DNA of 64,000 nucleotides from Pipra filicauda (GCF_003945595.2 NW_024104509.1:1426001-1490000), one strand, 5' to 3'. Shown: positions 1 to 13,806, numbered from the stretch's first letter. The notes: generated by a model from the letters alone, not told the origin. A program made the numbers and translations.

Positions 1-3000
1 TAAGAGAGAGAGAAAAAAATTTTTGTGTGTGTGTCAGTATAGTCCACAATAACTATTACAGGACAGAAAAATATTACACACATCCTGAAATCTAGCCACA
101 TCTTCTGAGAATCCTCTTTCCCTGGTTATTATCATAGAACATTTGTTCTGTGCCTTGTCCAGTCCTGTCATTTCTTCTTATAAATGTGACATTTAGTTTA
201 ATTTGTCCAATGAAATCAGTCACTTTTGGACCTTAAGTATTTTTAAGACAGAGAAGCTATACTCTGCATTCCTTTTCATTAATTATTTACCACTCTGCAG
301 GGTAAAGCACTCACATGTTCAGTTCTTTCTCCTCTAAAATGCATGGTGGACCTGGTAAAATATGAAGCATTTGGAAAAGCAGATTTAATTGTAGGTAAGA
401 TGGTAGTAATTTATTTGTAAAGGTACCTTAATGAAAATTTAGAGAAATGTTTTTGAAGATCTTATTCCTGTTCAAAACCAGTAGATTCAAAACTGTCATA
501 TGTTGTTGAAGGTCTAGGAATCCTCTCATCATAAATTCCTTAAAATATTCTCAGCAGCAAAGATTTTAGGCTAATAGAAAATGAAGGGTCTAATGTAGTT
601 CTTCGTGCGGTTTGTATTTAGATACAATTTTTATAATTACAATATAAGAAAAAAAGAAAGCATTTTGTTTCTGGAAAACACTCCAAACCATACATCTGTT
701 TTGAGGATCAAGACTATGAAGTGTTCTTTGCATGGTAGTGGCACCTTTTAATTAAATGGCAATTAATGTTTGCATTCTTACAGACAAAGTCCTGCAAGAG
801 CTGCATGAAATATACAAAAACTTAGAAATCTGATTCTGACAACAGAACCAAAGAATAAGTATATCTAACATATTAACAATGAAAGCAAATACTCCCAGTA
901 GGTACAATTTTCTCATAGAAACTACTGGAAGCAAATGTGCTTCCTACTATTTGCATACTATTTGCATATGGTTCCATCCTCCTACTTCTCTCCTTGCTCC
1001 CCCTGCCCTCCCCCTGTCCCTGGCCTCAGTCAATTTACAGAAGATCTGACACATTATAATGCAGTTTAGGTAGCATTGACTCACTGGACTCACAGAAGTA
1101 AGAGCATGCAAGTCAAAAATAAAGATAACGCTCATACTGGGAAAAGGAACAGATACAGCTAGAAGAACATGACTTTTTTGGTCATTTATACAGAAAATCT
1201 GCAGTATTCTTAGGATTATTCAGATGCAATGGTGTAATGGGTTTGTTGAGAGGGAAACGGAACTAGAATAGATCACCTGATGTATATTTTACCAATAAGA
1301 TATTCCATACTATGTTAAGTCAGTTGAGATATAAAAGATGGGAAGGAAGTAAGGGCTTTCTTCTCTTCCAGGTAGCTGCGCGGTGGTGGATGGGCCGCTT
1401 CTTTGAGGGAGAAGAGCATTTGTTGTGGGGAAGTAATCTTTGCTGTTAGTTCTCTGCATGCAGAGTGTTTATAATTTTTTTTCCCCCTCTCTGTGTACAT
1501 ATAAAGCTGCTTTTCTTGGCAGTTTTGGTTTCATAGGTTTTTTTCCCTTCTTCTCCCCCTTTCCTCCTCCCCTTTCCCTCCAGAGGGAAGTTGGATGTAG
1601 ACCTGGTGAATACCTGGCATTCAGTCAAGATAAACAATAACAAATGGAAGTGATAGGTAGACAGTGGTTTGCAAACCTGGCCTATAGTCCTCATGTAGCA
1701 AACCACTTCAGCAGAACAGTTTTATATTGACCATATTCAAGCACCTTGTAAACCTCTTAGGTTAAAAATTATTGGTCCAAATGTTCCTGGCTGCATATAG
1801 TATCTGTTCTATTTACAAGCCTGGTACCAGAAGCTTTCTGGTTGAAAGGTCACCATGAATAATGCACAAGCTATAACTAAGAACAAGCAAAATGAAAAAA
1901 TGTAAAGGGGACAGAGTGGTTCCTTCAAGTCTTGGGTTCTATGATAAATCATCCAGCTCAACACCATGGTGAACTCTAGATAGCAATCACTACAGATCAC
2001 CCAGTTACAATGATATGAGTACCTGTGCTGTGGTCCATTTCTGAAAGAAAAACAGACAGTCAAGAAGTAAAAAAAGGGAAATGTTTTTTCTATATTTCAT
2101 AGTTCTCAGGGATTTTGTAAGCCAAATAGTATTCTATGCACATTCACTCAGTAAGAAATAGCTTTTAAAAAAGCCAAGGAAATGATAATTCATCATCTTA
2201 ATAATTTCCCACGTCAGATGGAGTTTTTTACCAGGTGTAGATCATAGCTCCAGGAAAGTCATGCTTTTACTCAGGTTGTGATTAACATTGCTTATATAGC
2301 TAGAGGCAGAAACCACTGGAAAAAATTCTTCCCCCATTGATACCAGGGTCCCACGGAGGGTGGAGATCAAGGAATGTGTATTCCAGCTTCAATGGTCAAC
2401 ATTGTCTTTTACTTATTGCAGTAGTTCATCAAAATGTCTGCATGGTATGGGAGGTATTGCTGACCTCCACAGAAGGCACTTAACAGGCTTGTGGGATTTT
2501 CTCTGTTACTTCCAGAATAGACAGTCAGAGTCTGGGCTAGAATTAGTAAAGGCACCAGCTGGAGGTTTCTGCTAATTGGTTTAGACGCTGCTTAGTGTCT
2601 TACTGAGACATCAGGATGTTCAGACTCCAGCTTTTCTGTTTAACAGACAGGTGAGCTGAAAGGTACTTGCTGTTTTTCTGCTTTCTTGTGTGGTGAAAGG
2701 CAGTGACAGAAAGCAACCTGCCTCCTGCCTTTTTTGTATAACAATATCTGCTTATATTTAATAACAAATAGGAGCATTTCTCATCAGTTTGCTGCGTGAG
2801 TAGAAGACTGTTCAGCCATATGTTTGTGTAAAATTCCAATAGAACATTGAATCATTACTTACACGCACAAGATTATCATTAACATATTTATATTGGATGC
2901 ACACTTGTCTAGCAACTGAATTTCAACTATAATATGAGCTTTTACAGCACCTTTATTTGTGATGCACTGAAAAAAAGCATTCTGAGAAAGGCAAGAGTGA

Positions 3001-6000
3001 TCTGTGTTTTAAAGCTTAATAGTTATGCTGAGCTTAGGAGATGATTGATTATTGAAGTTTAACCGATTTATAGAAGTTGAAATTCCTAAATACAGTACTT
3101 TCATATAACTAATTAGGATAAGTCCAGCCTAAATAACATCACTTTTTTTTAATCTTCACAGTATAAAAGCAATTTTGCGATAAACTGAAATTAAAATGAG
3201 TAAGAAACATGATGATCAGTTAAACCAAGAATCTCTAATCTGTATATTAAGTAAAACCACTATGAATCCATTCACAATTTTTGTGACAAGACACATCTAT
3301 CAAGAATACTGCTAAAGAAACTGGCAGAATATATTTCAAAGCTGAAGAAAATTTGTTTAGAGCATTTTAATTTTTCTAGCTCTTTTCCCCTTCTCTGGTT
3401 TTATAATTCAGACTTCAAAGATTTGAAAATTCCTGATAAATGTGCTGAATTCTATGCCACAGAGACAATCCTGAAAGAGCATGCAAATCCAGCAGCAGGA
3501 ACAGACCTACCATGTCTGCAGGGCAGACCTAGACAAAGTAGCCATTGGGACAACTTTTTCAAAGGTGCTCCCTGCATGTAGCACTGGGCAAAAGGAGATT
3601 ATCTTATGCCTATGGTCTTCTTGCAACAGTAAATCAACATTGTATAGCCCAGAAAAACAGTCTCAGCATCATTAGACATGAGTGTTACAGGAAAGGAAAA
3701 AACTTTGCCATTCTCTACTTTGAGTGTGAAGCCATTGTACTGGGGCCTTATGAAACCTGCTTTAGATCTTATTTCATGTTTAAAGGTTTTAGCCTGGCTG
3801 CTATGCCTGAACACTGTGCCAAGTCCTTTTCCTGCTTCAGTCCTCCAGTACAGCATTGGACCTGGAAAACTGCAGACATTTCCCAGCCTTCTCAGTACAT
3901 TCTTGGCAGCATTATTCCTTCACAAACATAAAAGGTGCAAAGCTAAATTACTCATACCTAGGAGATATTGATTCATGCATTGAGACACTCTTCTTGTGTG
4001 CATTAAGACCTTCTTCCTTGAAGAGGCACTACTGTGATGGGAATAAACCAAAGAAACTAAGAGCAAAAGGAGGAAACTAAAAGAGCAGAAAATAATCCAT
4101 CTGAACTATTGGGGCTTGTTAAGATGAACACACCTGTATGTAGTCTGAATTCAAACCTAAAGAAAATAAAGTGCAAGAACAACAAAAATAGTAGTAAAAA
4201 TAATAGATTGTGAATGAATGACCAATTATAAACAATAGGAAGCCTTATGACCCATACAACTTTTTTTTTCTTTTTTTTTTTCCCCCACTAAGTACAACAA
4301 AAGTTATGGAAACCAATAAAAGAGACTTGCAAGGAAGAAAAGTATTCTCACAAGATCCAAACCCCCATAAGCTAACACTGTACTGCACAAATCCAGAGTT
4401 GCACTGATTTCCACCAGCCGGAGAAACATTAAAAATGGTGATGCTGCCATGTAGTTGAACCCTAATTAGCTATGTAGCTCACTACTCAGTGGGTGATCCT
4501 AGCCTGTATGTTTTGTTCCCTTTATATTTCATGGGTCTGAAGGCTCTCTGAAGATTTGAAGGTGTGGGTTGCAAAATGAGAGTCTTCAGTGAAATTCAAC
4601 TACCCTTAAACAAATATAATGTTTCGACATTACAGAGTGGTGATAATTTCCATTATAGCAAGGAACAACAGATGCACCAAATTAACTCTTCAAGTACTAA
4701 AATTAAAAATAAATATCTGTACATTAAAGTTTGAAAAGCTTGGTGCTTGTATTTTTTTGTGGGTCTGACAGCTAAGTTGAGGACTGTTGTTTCAAATGCT
4801 TTCAGTTATTAAATATATTTCTTACAGTATTCCGGATCAAACACTCTGCAATGAATTTGTGGTTTGATTTCTTTTTTAGTACAATGATTACAAATTGTAA
4901 ACAACTTCCCATTTCCCTAAAGGTTATGTAACTTTATAAAAACAGAGGAGAGGGGTGGACGGTGTGGAAAAAAAAAAGGAAAAAGAATCTATTGAAGTAA
5001 AAATCAAAAATGGACGTTTGTCATAATTAATAATGACTATATAATGGGTTTTGCTAGGATATGGAAATACATTCCACAAAAAGAGCAAAAACCTGTGCAA
5101 AGGGGCTGTCTGTTTTTCTCTTCCAATCCTTGGTGTTGTTGTTACCAGGCCAGGCCTTAAGGATGGTCTACAGTTGATTCAGCTCACTTGAGAGTCTCCT
5201 TAGGAGTTATTGTGGTTGCAGGAGCAACTAATGGTTTTTTTTGTTTTGTAGGCTGATGGAGAGGAAAAAAACAGGAGGTACTCCATGTGTTTATTGCTTG
5301 TGAAGAAAGAACACAGGTATAATTAAGAGACATTGTTGACATTTAATGAAGATGTCTCCCCACAATATCTAATTTTATTAATTTTAAATTGAGTGTTTTC
5401 AGTTAATTGATTGATTTTCCAACAGACTCTTGAACATCTGACAGTCTGTTGGGTTAGACAGCCTGCAGAAATTTGCCTTTGCCTGGCAGAGTAGTAGATG
5501 CGTCAGCCTCAGGAAACCAGAATATATCACATGTGTCAGGTGATCTAGTAGCATCTATTATAAAAACAGGTTTAGGAAAAAACTCACATTCGCCTAAAAA
5601 GAAAATATTTTTAGTATCAGAATCAATACAGGTGAAATAAGAAAGAAACTCTATTTAATGATCACTGTCCTCTTTAGCTGCCCTAGATTGTGAGTCTGCC
5701 TCATTAAACCTGTCTCAGATCTAATGAAACTTCTCCAGAGCTCACAAAACCATGCAGAAGTTCTGAAGCCCATCCTTCCCATCTCTGTTACTGAAGATGG
5801 CTCTTGAAACTGTTCAAGCAGATGTTTGAGAGATCTGCTGCTTTTCTAGTCTGGAATGCACTAGTTCATTTATATGTTAGTTTTGTTCCACATTCCTTTT
5901 GATTAAGCAAAGGGGTCTCCCACAGTAATTTGGAGGATTAGATAATTTTCGCTATTCCACAAATCTAACTTTTCTAAATTTAGCAAACAGTTTTATTTCT

Positions 6001-6230
6001 TAATGAGTACAGATTGTTTATATATTCATTTTGCCAGCTTAAGAGCATGTTATGACCTTGTAGTAAACCTGATATGAGAACCAGCAAATGCACACATACT
6101 TCAATAGAGGTAACAATTTTAATTTCCCTGTGAGAAATAAGGACATACTGGTTTTTTTATAAATTGAACAGAAGAATGATCCAGGCAAGAACTGCTCTAC
6201 CATGCATTCTCTCACTCAGATTTCATTAGA
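1..6230. other. gene-free AT-rich stretch
   Basis: I see no supportable gene or recognisable transposon here. The longest open frame is 3545-3931 on the plus strand (128 codons). Two other plus-strand frames are also open across much of the same interval, none shows a known domain, and no frame shows splice signals that would make it an exon. Small low-complexity patches occur: a purine tract plus short TG repeat at 1-34, a pyrimidine-rich patch at 1545-1580, and a T/C tract at 4261-4286. Confidence 0.6.
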
Positions 6231-6256
6231 TTGGGTAATCCTCTGGGATTACCCAA
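6231..6256. repeat. perfect 11-bp inverted repeat (hairpin)
   Basis: The arm TTGGGTAATCC at 6231-6241 is followed by the 4-base spacer TCTG and its exact reverse complement GGATTACCCAA at 6246-6256. This is visible directly. No function is known. It is not flanked by a target-site duplication or a poly-A tail that would mark a transposon end. Confidence 0.85.
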
Positions 6257-7309
6257 AGTCAAATGTCATAAATCTGTCATATGGCCAAAATCTGTCATAT
6301 TTAGTTTCACAGAAATTGTAGCAGTGACATGTCTGCATTAATATATGTTCTTCCAGTGATGGGAACTATATGCCAAAAATAACCTAATGAAAAAATCAAC
6401 ACTAGCACAACTACTTTAAGAAGAAATAACAATAGATGAACAAGATGTTTATGACACACTTTTCTTCGTATGATATATGTATCATAGTGTTCTTTAATAT
6501 GCAATGTCAGGTTTAGCAGAACCTTTATTGGTAAACATTATTTTGACCTGGGGACTGGGAAGCAAGACAGTTTGTTCCTGCCAGGTAGATATCAAATTTT
6601 TATTTACTTCTAAGCAAAGTGTTCAGGTTTCCTTTTCTTACATTTAAAGTTTCATTATTGTTAGTGGACTTTGAGGCTTTCAGAGGAAAGGAGCCAAATT
6701 ATTGTCATATTCTCCGCTCCTTTGTCAGTCTATGTATGAAAGTGAATAACCCATAGTGCATCTGTTTTAGCTTTAAATATTAATGTTCTTTTTGAAATGA
6801 AACATTCTAGGCCATTTTGTGCACAGTCTCTAATAATATTAAGAACACCTGCAAGCCTATTAGTGATGGTGGCAATGGCTTTGGCAGAAGTGATTGTATG
6901 ACCGCAGGGCTACATACATGAAATTTGAAAGATTTGTTTAATGCTTTGCCTTGTATAGACAGTTTTTTTTAACGTATGATTTTCACTGTTTGTATTCTTG
7001 AAGTTGTCAAATTATACCTAAAAATCTATTTCAGCAGAAAGATTCTATACAAAGCAAAGTAACTAAATGTTTTGTGATCTTTTAATCTTTTATATCTTAC
7101 TCAAGAAGCAGCTAATTCTCCTCCTCCTAGCTAGTCCATTACAGTAGCCATCATGTAAACCTTTGCCTTATAACAGCATAAAGAAACTTCTAAGGGAATC
7201 AGGAGGAGCACGTGATTCATTCAGATCTCCCATAGGTAACCTTGGGACATTTTAGTACAGTTCCTCCCTTTTTGAGCCTTGCCAACCTGAAATGCAAGCA
7301 ACTCATTTA

Positions 7310-7475
7310 TCATCTTGGAAATCTAGCTCACAACTGCACTCTCCAATTCTCTCATCCAGAAATGTGTCAGAATAATTCACACTTGCTTCTATCACTGCCT
7401 TTGACAATTTGTTCCATTATTCAGTAACCTTCTGCATAAAGAAATTCTGTCTGAACTGCTTATAGATTAATCCTT
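7310..7475 (-). mobile_element. possible ancient CR1-like LINE fragment
   Basis: Read on the minus strand, the stretch resembles the 3' part of very old CR1 copies of the kind abundant in turtles. The plus-strand phrase around 7380-7445 (a 'tttgacaatttgttcca' motif followed by 'agtaaccttctgcataaagaaatt') is the main cue. Divergence is heavy and I could not follow the match outside this interval. Chance resemblance remains possible. Confidence 0.3.
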
Positions 7476-8582
7476 TCTTTAAGATCGATCTATTATCTGT
7501 GTTTTTGTGTAAATTATTATCTCAAAGGGTGCCTTAGTGACAATCTGCTTCTCTTCCTTCAGGATCTTACATGGGCCTAATTAAGGCCTCATTCTGCTGA
7601 GATCCATGCTCTACGCATATCTGATTTCAGATATTTTTAACTTCTTTCACTAACTAATAAAAATGCTTTTATTTTTCATCTCTTACAGAAAAAAAACTCA
7701 CAACAAAACTACAATACCAGAAGAGGAGGTGAATTCTTGTTTACATCAATTTAGCAAAGCAAAAAATCTGAAAAAGCCCTTATGTTTGACACAACGGCTT
7801 AGTATACAAGGATTCTTCTGGTTTAGTTTTCTTTAATGCAGTCTTGACAAAAGGAGACTTTTAGGAGACACCCTCCATCTGCAACATTCATTCTGCACTA
7901 CACAGCTCTAGCGAATTGGCAGAAATGCAATACTTGGGTTCATCTTTATTAATATTATAAGGACGTTATAAAGATTTTATTATAGCAGGTGTTTTGTCTT
8001 TCTGGAGTACTGGCAGTAGTGGAAGTAGCTCTACCCTTTTCTGAACAGTCATCTGTTTTCTGGTACAGCTACACATTTCTGTGTTGTATTCAGATGTTGA
8101 AACACTGAGCATTGTTGGGGAGGGTAGAAATCAGTCATTTAAGCACTCAACACAAATATGGATTAATGGTTAGCTTGAGAGGCTGCTTAGTTGCATAAAT
8201 CTCTCTTTATATTTGTTCTGCTCCCACTAAGACTTTAGTTACTCAAATAGATTCTGCATTATATTGGTTTTGATTCATCATTACTTCATAAGCTGCTTTT
8301 AAATTTACAGACCTGATGGATCTACATAAATCCGAAGTTTTTGCAATTCTTTAAAAAAACTCAACATTGATGCTATACTTGGTCAGCTTTACAACTTTCA
8401 ACTTTCCTAGGTAAAGAACATTGTCAGCAATCTCTGCTCATGCTGTCTTCTCTTTTATTATAGTATTTAAAGTTGCTACTGCACTTCAAATATATGAAAT
8501 GCTGACTCATGATTCTTCTGTCTACAGTTATTTTTTCCTTGAGAAATGTAACTTGGAGAACCTCTATAAAGAGTGTTGCATC
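7476..8582. other. unassigned stretch
   Basis: AT-rich sequence without a recognisable gene, RNA or transposon. A plus-strand frame starting at 8421 runs into the CR1 copy that follows and has no domain. Confidence 0.55.
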
Positions 8583-8947
8583 TCTGCCTGGAGAAGAGGA
8601 GACTCAGGGGCGACCTTATCACTCTCTCCAACTACCTGAAAGGAGGTTGTAGCCAGGTGGATATCAGTCTATTCTCCCAATAGAACAAGAGGACACAGTC
8701 TTAAGCTGTGGCAGGGGAGGTTTAGGTTAAATATTAGGAAGAAGTTCTTCACAGGAAGAGTGATTGGACATTGGAATGGGCTGCCCAGGAAGGTGGTGAT
8801 GTCACAGACTTTGGAGGTGTTTAAGAAAAGACCGGATGTGGCACTTACTGCTATGGTCTAGTTGACATTGTGATGTTGGGTCATAGACTGGACTTGATGA
8901 TCTCAGGAGTCTTTTCCAACCTAGTTGATTCTATGATTCTGTGATTT
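8583..8947 (+). mobile_element. CR1 LINE, 3' end fragment
   Basis: This is the terminal part of a CR1 non-LTR retrotransposon, severely 5'-truncated as is usual for CR1. Characteristic phrases in order are 'cctggagaagaggagactcag', 'ggggaggtttaggttaaatatta' (about 8725), 'gggctgcccaggaaggtggt' (about 8780), and the terminal 'ttttccaacctagttgattctatgattctgtgatt'. The end consists of short direct repeats instead of poly-A, which is diagnostic of CR1. It covers only the end of ORF2 and the 3' UTR and cannot encode an enzyme. The right boundary is good to a few bases; the left one is approximate. Confidence 0.9.
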
Positions 8948-9687
8948 TGGGTTTGTTCTGATTTGTTAATTAATTGTATGATGTTGACTATGTTGGCTGT
9001 GATGACCTCAAACATTTACTTTTTCTTTTTTCAATCCCAAATGGCAAAGATAATAGAGATCAATACTCCACATACATATTCCTTATCTCATCTTCAGTCT
9101 GGTATAATTTCAGGTATTTAACAGTTACTTTTGTCCTAACTTTAGGTTATAGAAATACTGAATTATTTTTGTTAAGATGAAAAATTCTGATGATTTTGAA
9201 AAGGAAGATACATCATGTTTTAATTTGTCATTACACATGCAAAATGGACTTTTAATGCTTTGTCAGTTTCATTGCACTATCCCTAAACTTTTTACTTTTC
9301 CGCAATGCTGCACTTCTTCTTGAGAGCTGCATTTTTGGTGAAGTTTCTGGGACCGAAAATAAAGGAAGAAAACGAAGTAAAATACCCTTCCCTCCCCTCC
9401 AAAAAGGCATGCCTCATTGTTGATTTTTCCACAAATGCATTTTCTATTAACTTATTACAAAAATGTACCACCTTCTTTTATAATAACAGGATTTTTATTA
9501 ATATCTTGCACCATAGATGTACATATATGTTTTCCCCTCTGTGATTCTTTCGCTAACATTGATACCTAGAATAACAGTTCCTCTTTGTCCAGTGCTGAGT
9601 GGAGATTAGTGGTGAATAAAAGTAATTTTTTTTCTGTGAAAAATGTGAATCTAAAGAAGCTCACAAACTTTTCATTGTAAAAACTTT
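8948..9687. other. unassigned stretch between CR1 and solo LTR
   Basis: AT-rich and without a recognisable feature. Open frames at 9305-9544 (+) and 9566-9748 (-) have no known domain, and the second runs into the LTR that follows. Confidence 0.55.
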
Positions 9688-9692
9688 CTAAC

Positions 9693-11010
9693 TGTAGTGG
9701 TTTGAATCTTGTTTTCCCCCAGAGGCTAAGAAAAGTGGTAGACCCCAAGGGGTGGAAACCCCTGGAAGTTTTGAAGTTTTGTCCAGTGGGCGCTCCTGCA
9801 AAAATGTCAACATATCACAAGCTCACCGGAAGAGATGAGTTGTTTTTTGGTTGTTGTTGAGGGGAAGTGGCCATGTTGTAGAGCCACGAGGAAGGGGCTC
9901 TGAGCCCCTTGGGGCCTCTGGGGCCTCCCAGCCCCTGGCTGGGGGGGGACTGCAAAGACTTGGAACAGTGTTAGACTGGGCTAAGTGTTTGTGGTTAAGC
10001 TGGGAGATGTTTCTCTCCACCCTGGACAGCGGCGACAGAGCAGAAAGCAGAGACGCAGAGTCCAGAGACTGGCTAAGAGCCAGGACAGATAAGAACTGAA
10101 CTGGAGAAGCAGCAGAAACGGCATGTATCGCAGAAAGAACTCTTGGAAAGAGAGAAAGAGAGAGAGAGAGAGCCAGCAGCTGAGCTACAGAGTTCTAGGG
10201 GTAAGAACTGTACCAGACCCCCCAAAACTCCTTTGAGATCCCTCTGAGAAAAGAGGGAGATGGACTCCTATTTTGGAGAAGAGTTTTAGACATGCAGCAC
10301 TGGAGAGAGAGAGGAGCTAAGAAGCTCAAAAGACATCCCGGAGCTGGACGGGGATGGCCAGATGGAATGCGGGGGGGTTGACCTTGGCCCCCCTCGCTGC
10401 TGCTGACAAGCCTGGCAGCCTGAGACAGAGCACAGGAGCTCTGGTAGAACTCTTGAGGCAAAGGCTTGCAACTGAATGCTGCCCAAGATGTTCTGACTCA
10501 GGGGTGAATCCCCTGAGGAAGGGACTTTCACGAAGATACCCCTGCATTTTGTGATATACCTGTGGTGACGCGAGTCTTGTCCCTGCTGGCAGTCCACAGG
10601 TGAGGCCTTCGCCTGGACTGAAGGGGAGCTGAGAGGCTTGGAGACCCCCTTGTGTGTACTGAACAGAAGTCCAGCTACAACAATCCAGTAACTGCTGCAT
10701 GGAAGACAGAAGAGGAGCTGCTGCCCTAAATGTGGAAGGGATCTGTCCTTCTTTCCCTCCTGGACTTTTATTTGGAGGGGCGAAGAGATCCGATCCATTG
10801 TAAATACTATATGTCATGGTAGAGATAGTTGTGATCGTGTGTATAATGTATTGTAGTATTTATTTGTACAGTCATTGTAATATATTCCCTCTCCCCATTT
10901 TTGAGTCTGGTGTGTTTTGTCTGGAAAAATCCATCCCACATTAGGTTGAGATGGGGAAGGGGGCTAGGACTAGGGAATTAGGATTTTTGGGGTTATCTCA
11001 AACCATGACA
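9693..11010 (+). mobile_element. solo LTR of an avian endogenous retrovirus, 1318 bp
   Basis: A complete long terminal repeat. It starts TGTAGTGGTTTGA and ends TCAAACCATGACA, so the termini are TG...CA with a matching inverted repeat (TGGTTTGA / TCAAACCA). The identical 5-bp sequence CTAAC flanks it at 9688-9692 and 11011-11015 as a target-site duplication. No gag, pol or env sequence lies beside it, so the provirus was lost by recombination between its two LTRs. The body is clearly richer in GC than its surroundings, with an (AG)n tract at 10151-10172. Open frames inside it on both strands (up to 170 codons on the minus strand) are by-products of that composition. A 5-bp duplication fits ERVL-like (class III) elements. 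The orientation is inferred from resemblance to other long bird LTRs and is less certain than the boundaries. Confidence 0.93.
10151..10172. repeat. (AG)n tract inside the solo LTR
   Basis: Eleven AG dinucleotides with one interruption (AGAGAAAGAG then uninterrupted AG). It lies inside the 9693-11010 LTR. Confidence 0.85.
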
Positions 11011-11015
11011 CTAAC

Positions 11016-13490
11016 CTAAATGAAGAATGTAAGTTATTATTAATCCTGTTTCAGACAAAAAACCCCAACAAACTATGGAGGTGTAGGACATGGAAAGAAA
11101 AAAATTTTATTGAATTCCATTATTTTTTCATTTTTGAATACTTGAGAAGTTGTTAATTTAGATTTTTACTAGTTTTAGTTTGAATATTTAAAATACAGGA
11201 GTTTAATATTAATGAATTTTTAAGATATAAAATCCTTATTTTTTATTTTAGAAAAGCTATTTATAAAAAATATTGCTGAAAATTTCTCCAATTCTTACTT
11301 AGCTGAAAAATTATTCTAAGATTCTATTAAGACAATCCTAGTTCTATTGAACTGACATTGCACAACAAAAGGAACAGTCTTCTACCAAGGCTCCATGTTT
11401 TGCCAGAGCAGACAGGTATGTTGTGGAAAATTGCTCAGTGATTTCATTCTTATAGGAAGTGGAGCAAGAAAAAAAATCTGAACTGTTGCCCTTGCACTAC
11501 TTTTATAACATTATATGCCAATCTAAATGTACTTTCTTTTTTTCAACATGAACATGGTTCCCTGCTGACTCATCTTTTCCAGTTAATTACGTTTTAAACA
11601 TTTTCAAAATTTCCTGCATTTTTAAAAATTTATTGTGCCCTGTTCGTATCTACATAAACAGATAGATGGATGAGGGGTGGACATACACTTATGTAAACCC
11701 TCATGAGATGTCTATGTTTTCACCATCCTACTTTAATATTTTATATTTGTGCTAGACTGATTTGTTTTCTTTATTCTCTTTGCAAAGCTGCTTATTCAGC
11801 AATATACTGCCAGTCTTTTTATTCCTGCTGTGCTTATTACTAAATAGCACTTGGTTTTGCACAGTTTTGCTTCTAACTTTCTGTTTTCTGTAATGATTGT
11901 TCTACCCAGGGCTTCTCACTTTTGATTTCATACTGTTCACTTCACAATTTCATTTATAGTTATTGTACAGCATTGTCAAAAGATCATAGATTCACATTCT
12001 TAAAAATCAGAACAAATTAAAAAAATCCTTTTAACAAATATTTAACTTTTCGGTAATAAAGACTCTGCTTTCAAGATTCCTTCTTCCCATCTTCCATTTG
12101 TCTACTATGCCCAGAGACATGCTACAGCCACCTACCTGGACACTGACACAAACACGCGTTCACACATCCCAACAGGCACACAGTGAAATGAAGGAGACTT
12201 CAACTAAAACACAAGCATGCTGAAACAATGATGAAATTTAATTTTGAGTCAGACGTTTCTGTAGTTTCTGCCTGCAGAACAGCATTTCCAAATTTACTGC
12301 AAGGTACGCTTTTTTGTGTGCGCATTAAACCTAGAACTTCATGGGTTTCTGTGGTCAAAGGAATGTACAATTGCTTAGGCGTTCTCTTCTCTACTAGACA
12401 TTAGACCATGAACACTTAATGTCCAGTCTGGGGTTATGCTCTAAAACATAACTTGAATAAATACTTAACTGGAGAAAATAAAAAAACAAATAGGAGTAAA
12501 GTTCAAAATAAATAAATCAGGAATCTCTTACCAATAAGAAAGAATAACAACATAGGCAGAAATAAAAACTGGATTAAAATTGGTTTCCTAAAGGTCGAAG
12601 AATTCCCTGTAGACTAGTAAGCTTAGAATGTGGAACCCTTTGCTTTCTGGGCCACAGCTTTGATCTCCCTAAGGCTGGAAAAAAAGTTACCCTATCCACC
12701 AGGGTAGGGCTCTTCTTCCCCTGCACAAAGAAACCCATTTTTTATATTTAGCACTAACTAGCATAACTTGCCGTACCTTGGGTCTGAATGAATCAGAAAA
12801 ACTCCTGGATCTGTGTCAACACAGTTTTCCTTTCTGTTATTAGGTCCCTGATTTACTTATGCAAAGTGAGAAAAGTGCTTAGAAGCAGGAGCTCAAACGT
12901 GAGACAGATGTACAAGGTCCAGGCTGCTGTCTGTTGGCCCAAACACGTTATACTGCTACTTCATAGGTCTTGAGCAGCTGTGGTCTCATTTGAATATTTC
13001 AGAGAAGCTAAGGAAATAGAACATTCTCCATTGCTTCAATTATAAACAGCAGCAGAACTGCACCCAGAAAAGAGCACCAATATTTTTTTTTGTTTCATTA
13101 ATGAAATCAGGTCTGAGCTCTTTGGTGGGCAATGCATGGCTGTAACATTTTCCAAATGCAACTTTAGGATAGCTACCCTCCACAGTCACAGTACAATTTT
13201 ATTTCTGTATTTGCTTTCCCCAGGCACTCACAAAGGAGGTACATTTTCTAACCTCCTGGGCCAAGACAACTCACAAGCTAAGAAGACCAAGGAAAAGGAA
13301 CTCTTAGATGCTTAACTTGACACAGTTCTTTCGTTTTATTTTTTCTTTTCCAGATATTGTAGAATTTCTTTCTCAAAAGCACCCTTTGGATTTGTTGTTT
13401 CTGCACATTATATAGAAAAAAGATATGAAAATCAGCATTTTGAAAAATGTGAAATAAAGACAAGACAAAAATAAAATAAAAATTTAGCTA
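11016..13490. other. unassigned AT-rich stretch
   Basis: No gene or transposon recognised. Open frames at 12788-12973 (+) and 13278-13463 (-) are about 61 codons and lack domains. A CA-rich patch occurs near 12145-12180. Confidence 0.55.
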
Positions 13491-13806
13491 TGTTAGTGTG
13501 ACTTTGCAAAATTGTAACTGCTTGAAAGAAGATTGCTGCCGAAATTGTGGGCAATTAAGATAAAGCTAGTTTACATAAACAAAAGGGACTGTCAGGGAAA
13601 GTGGGAAAGACTTTTAGCACGTAGCATTGCAAGGGAGACAGAAGAGGGGTGAGGGGAACCTAAGCTGTTTGAAATGATAAAACTTTATGTAACTACTCTA
13701 TAATAATAAAAATAGAAGTTAGGCAACCAAATGTCTATTTAGATAAGGCAGACTTCATAAAGAGTGTATATGATAAATAATTTTTAAAACTCACTCCTCC
13801 CAAATG

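Noticed and set aside
3545..3931. 128-codon plus-strand open frame as a gene
   Set aside because: Several frames are open over the same DNA, no domain, signal or splice context is visible, and the protein text resembles nothing that I know. Treated as chance.
5241..5275. Splice-acceptor-like tract (T-rich then TTTTGTAG) as an exon start
   Set aside because: No open frame with meaning follows and no donor can be paired with it. T-rich AG sites are common in AT-rich DNA.
10286..10817. 170- and 163-codon minus-strand frames as genes
   Set aside because: They lie wholly inside the solo LTR, overlap each other in different frames, and follow from its higher GC content.
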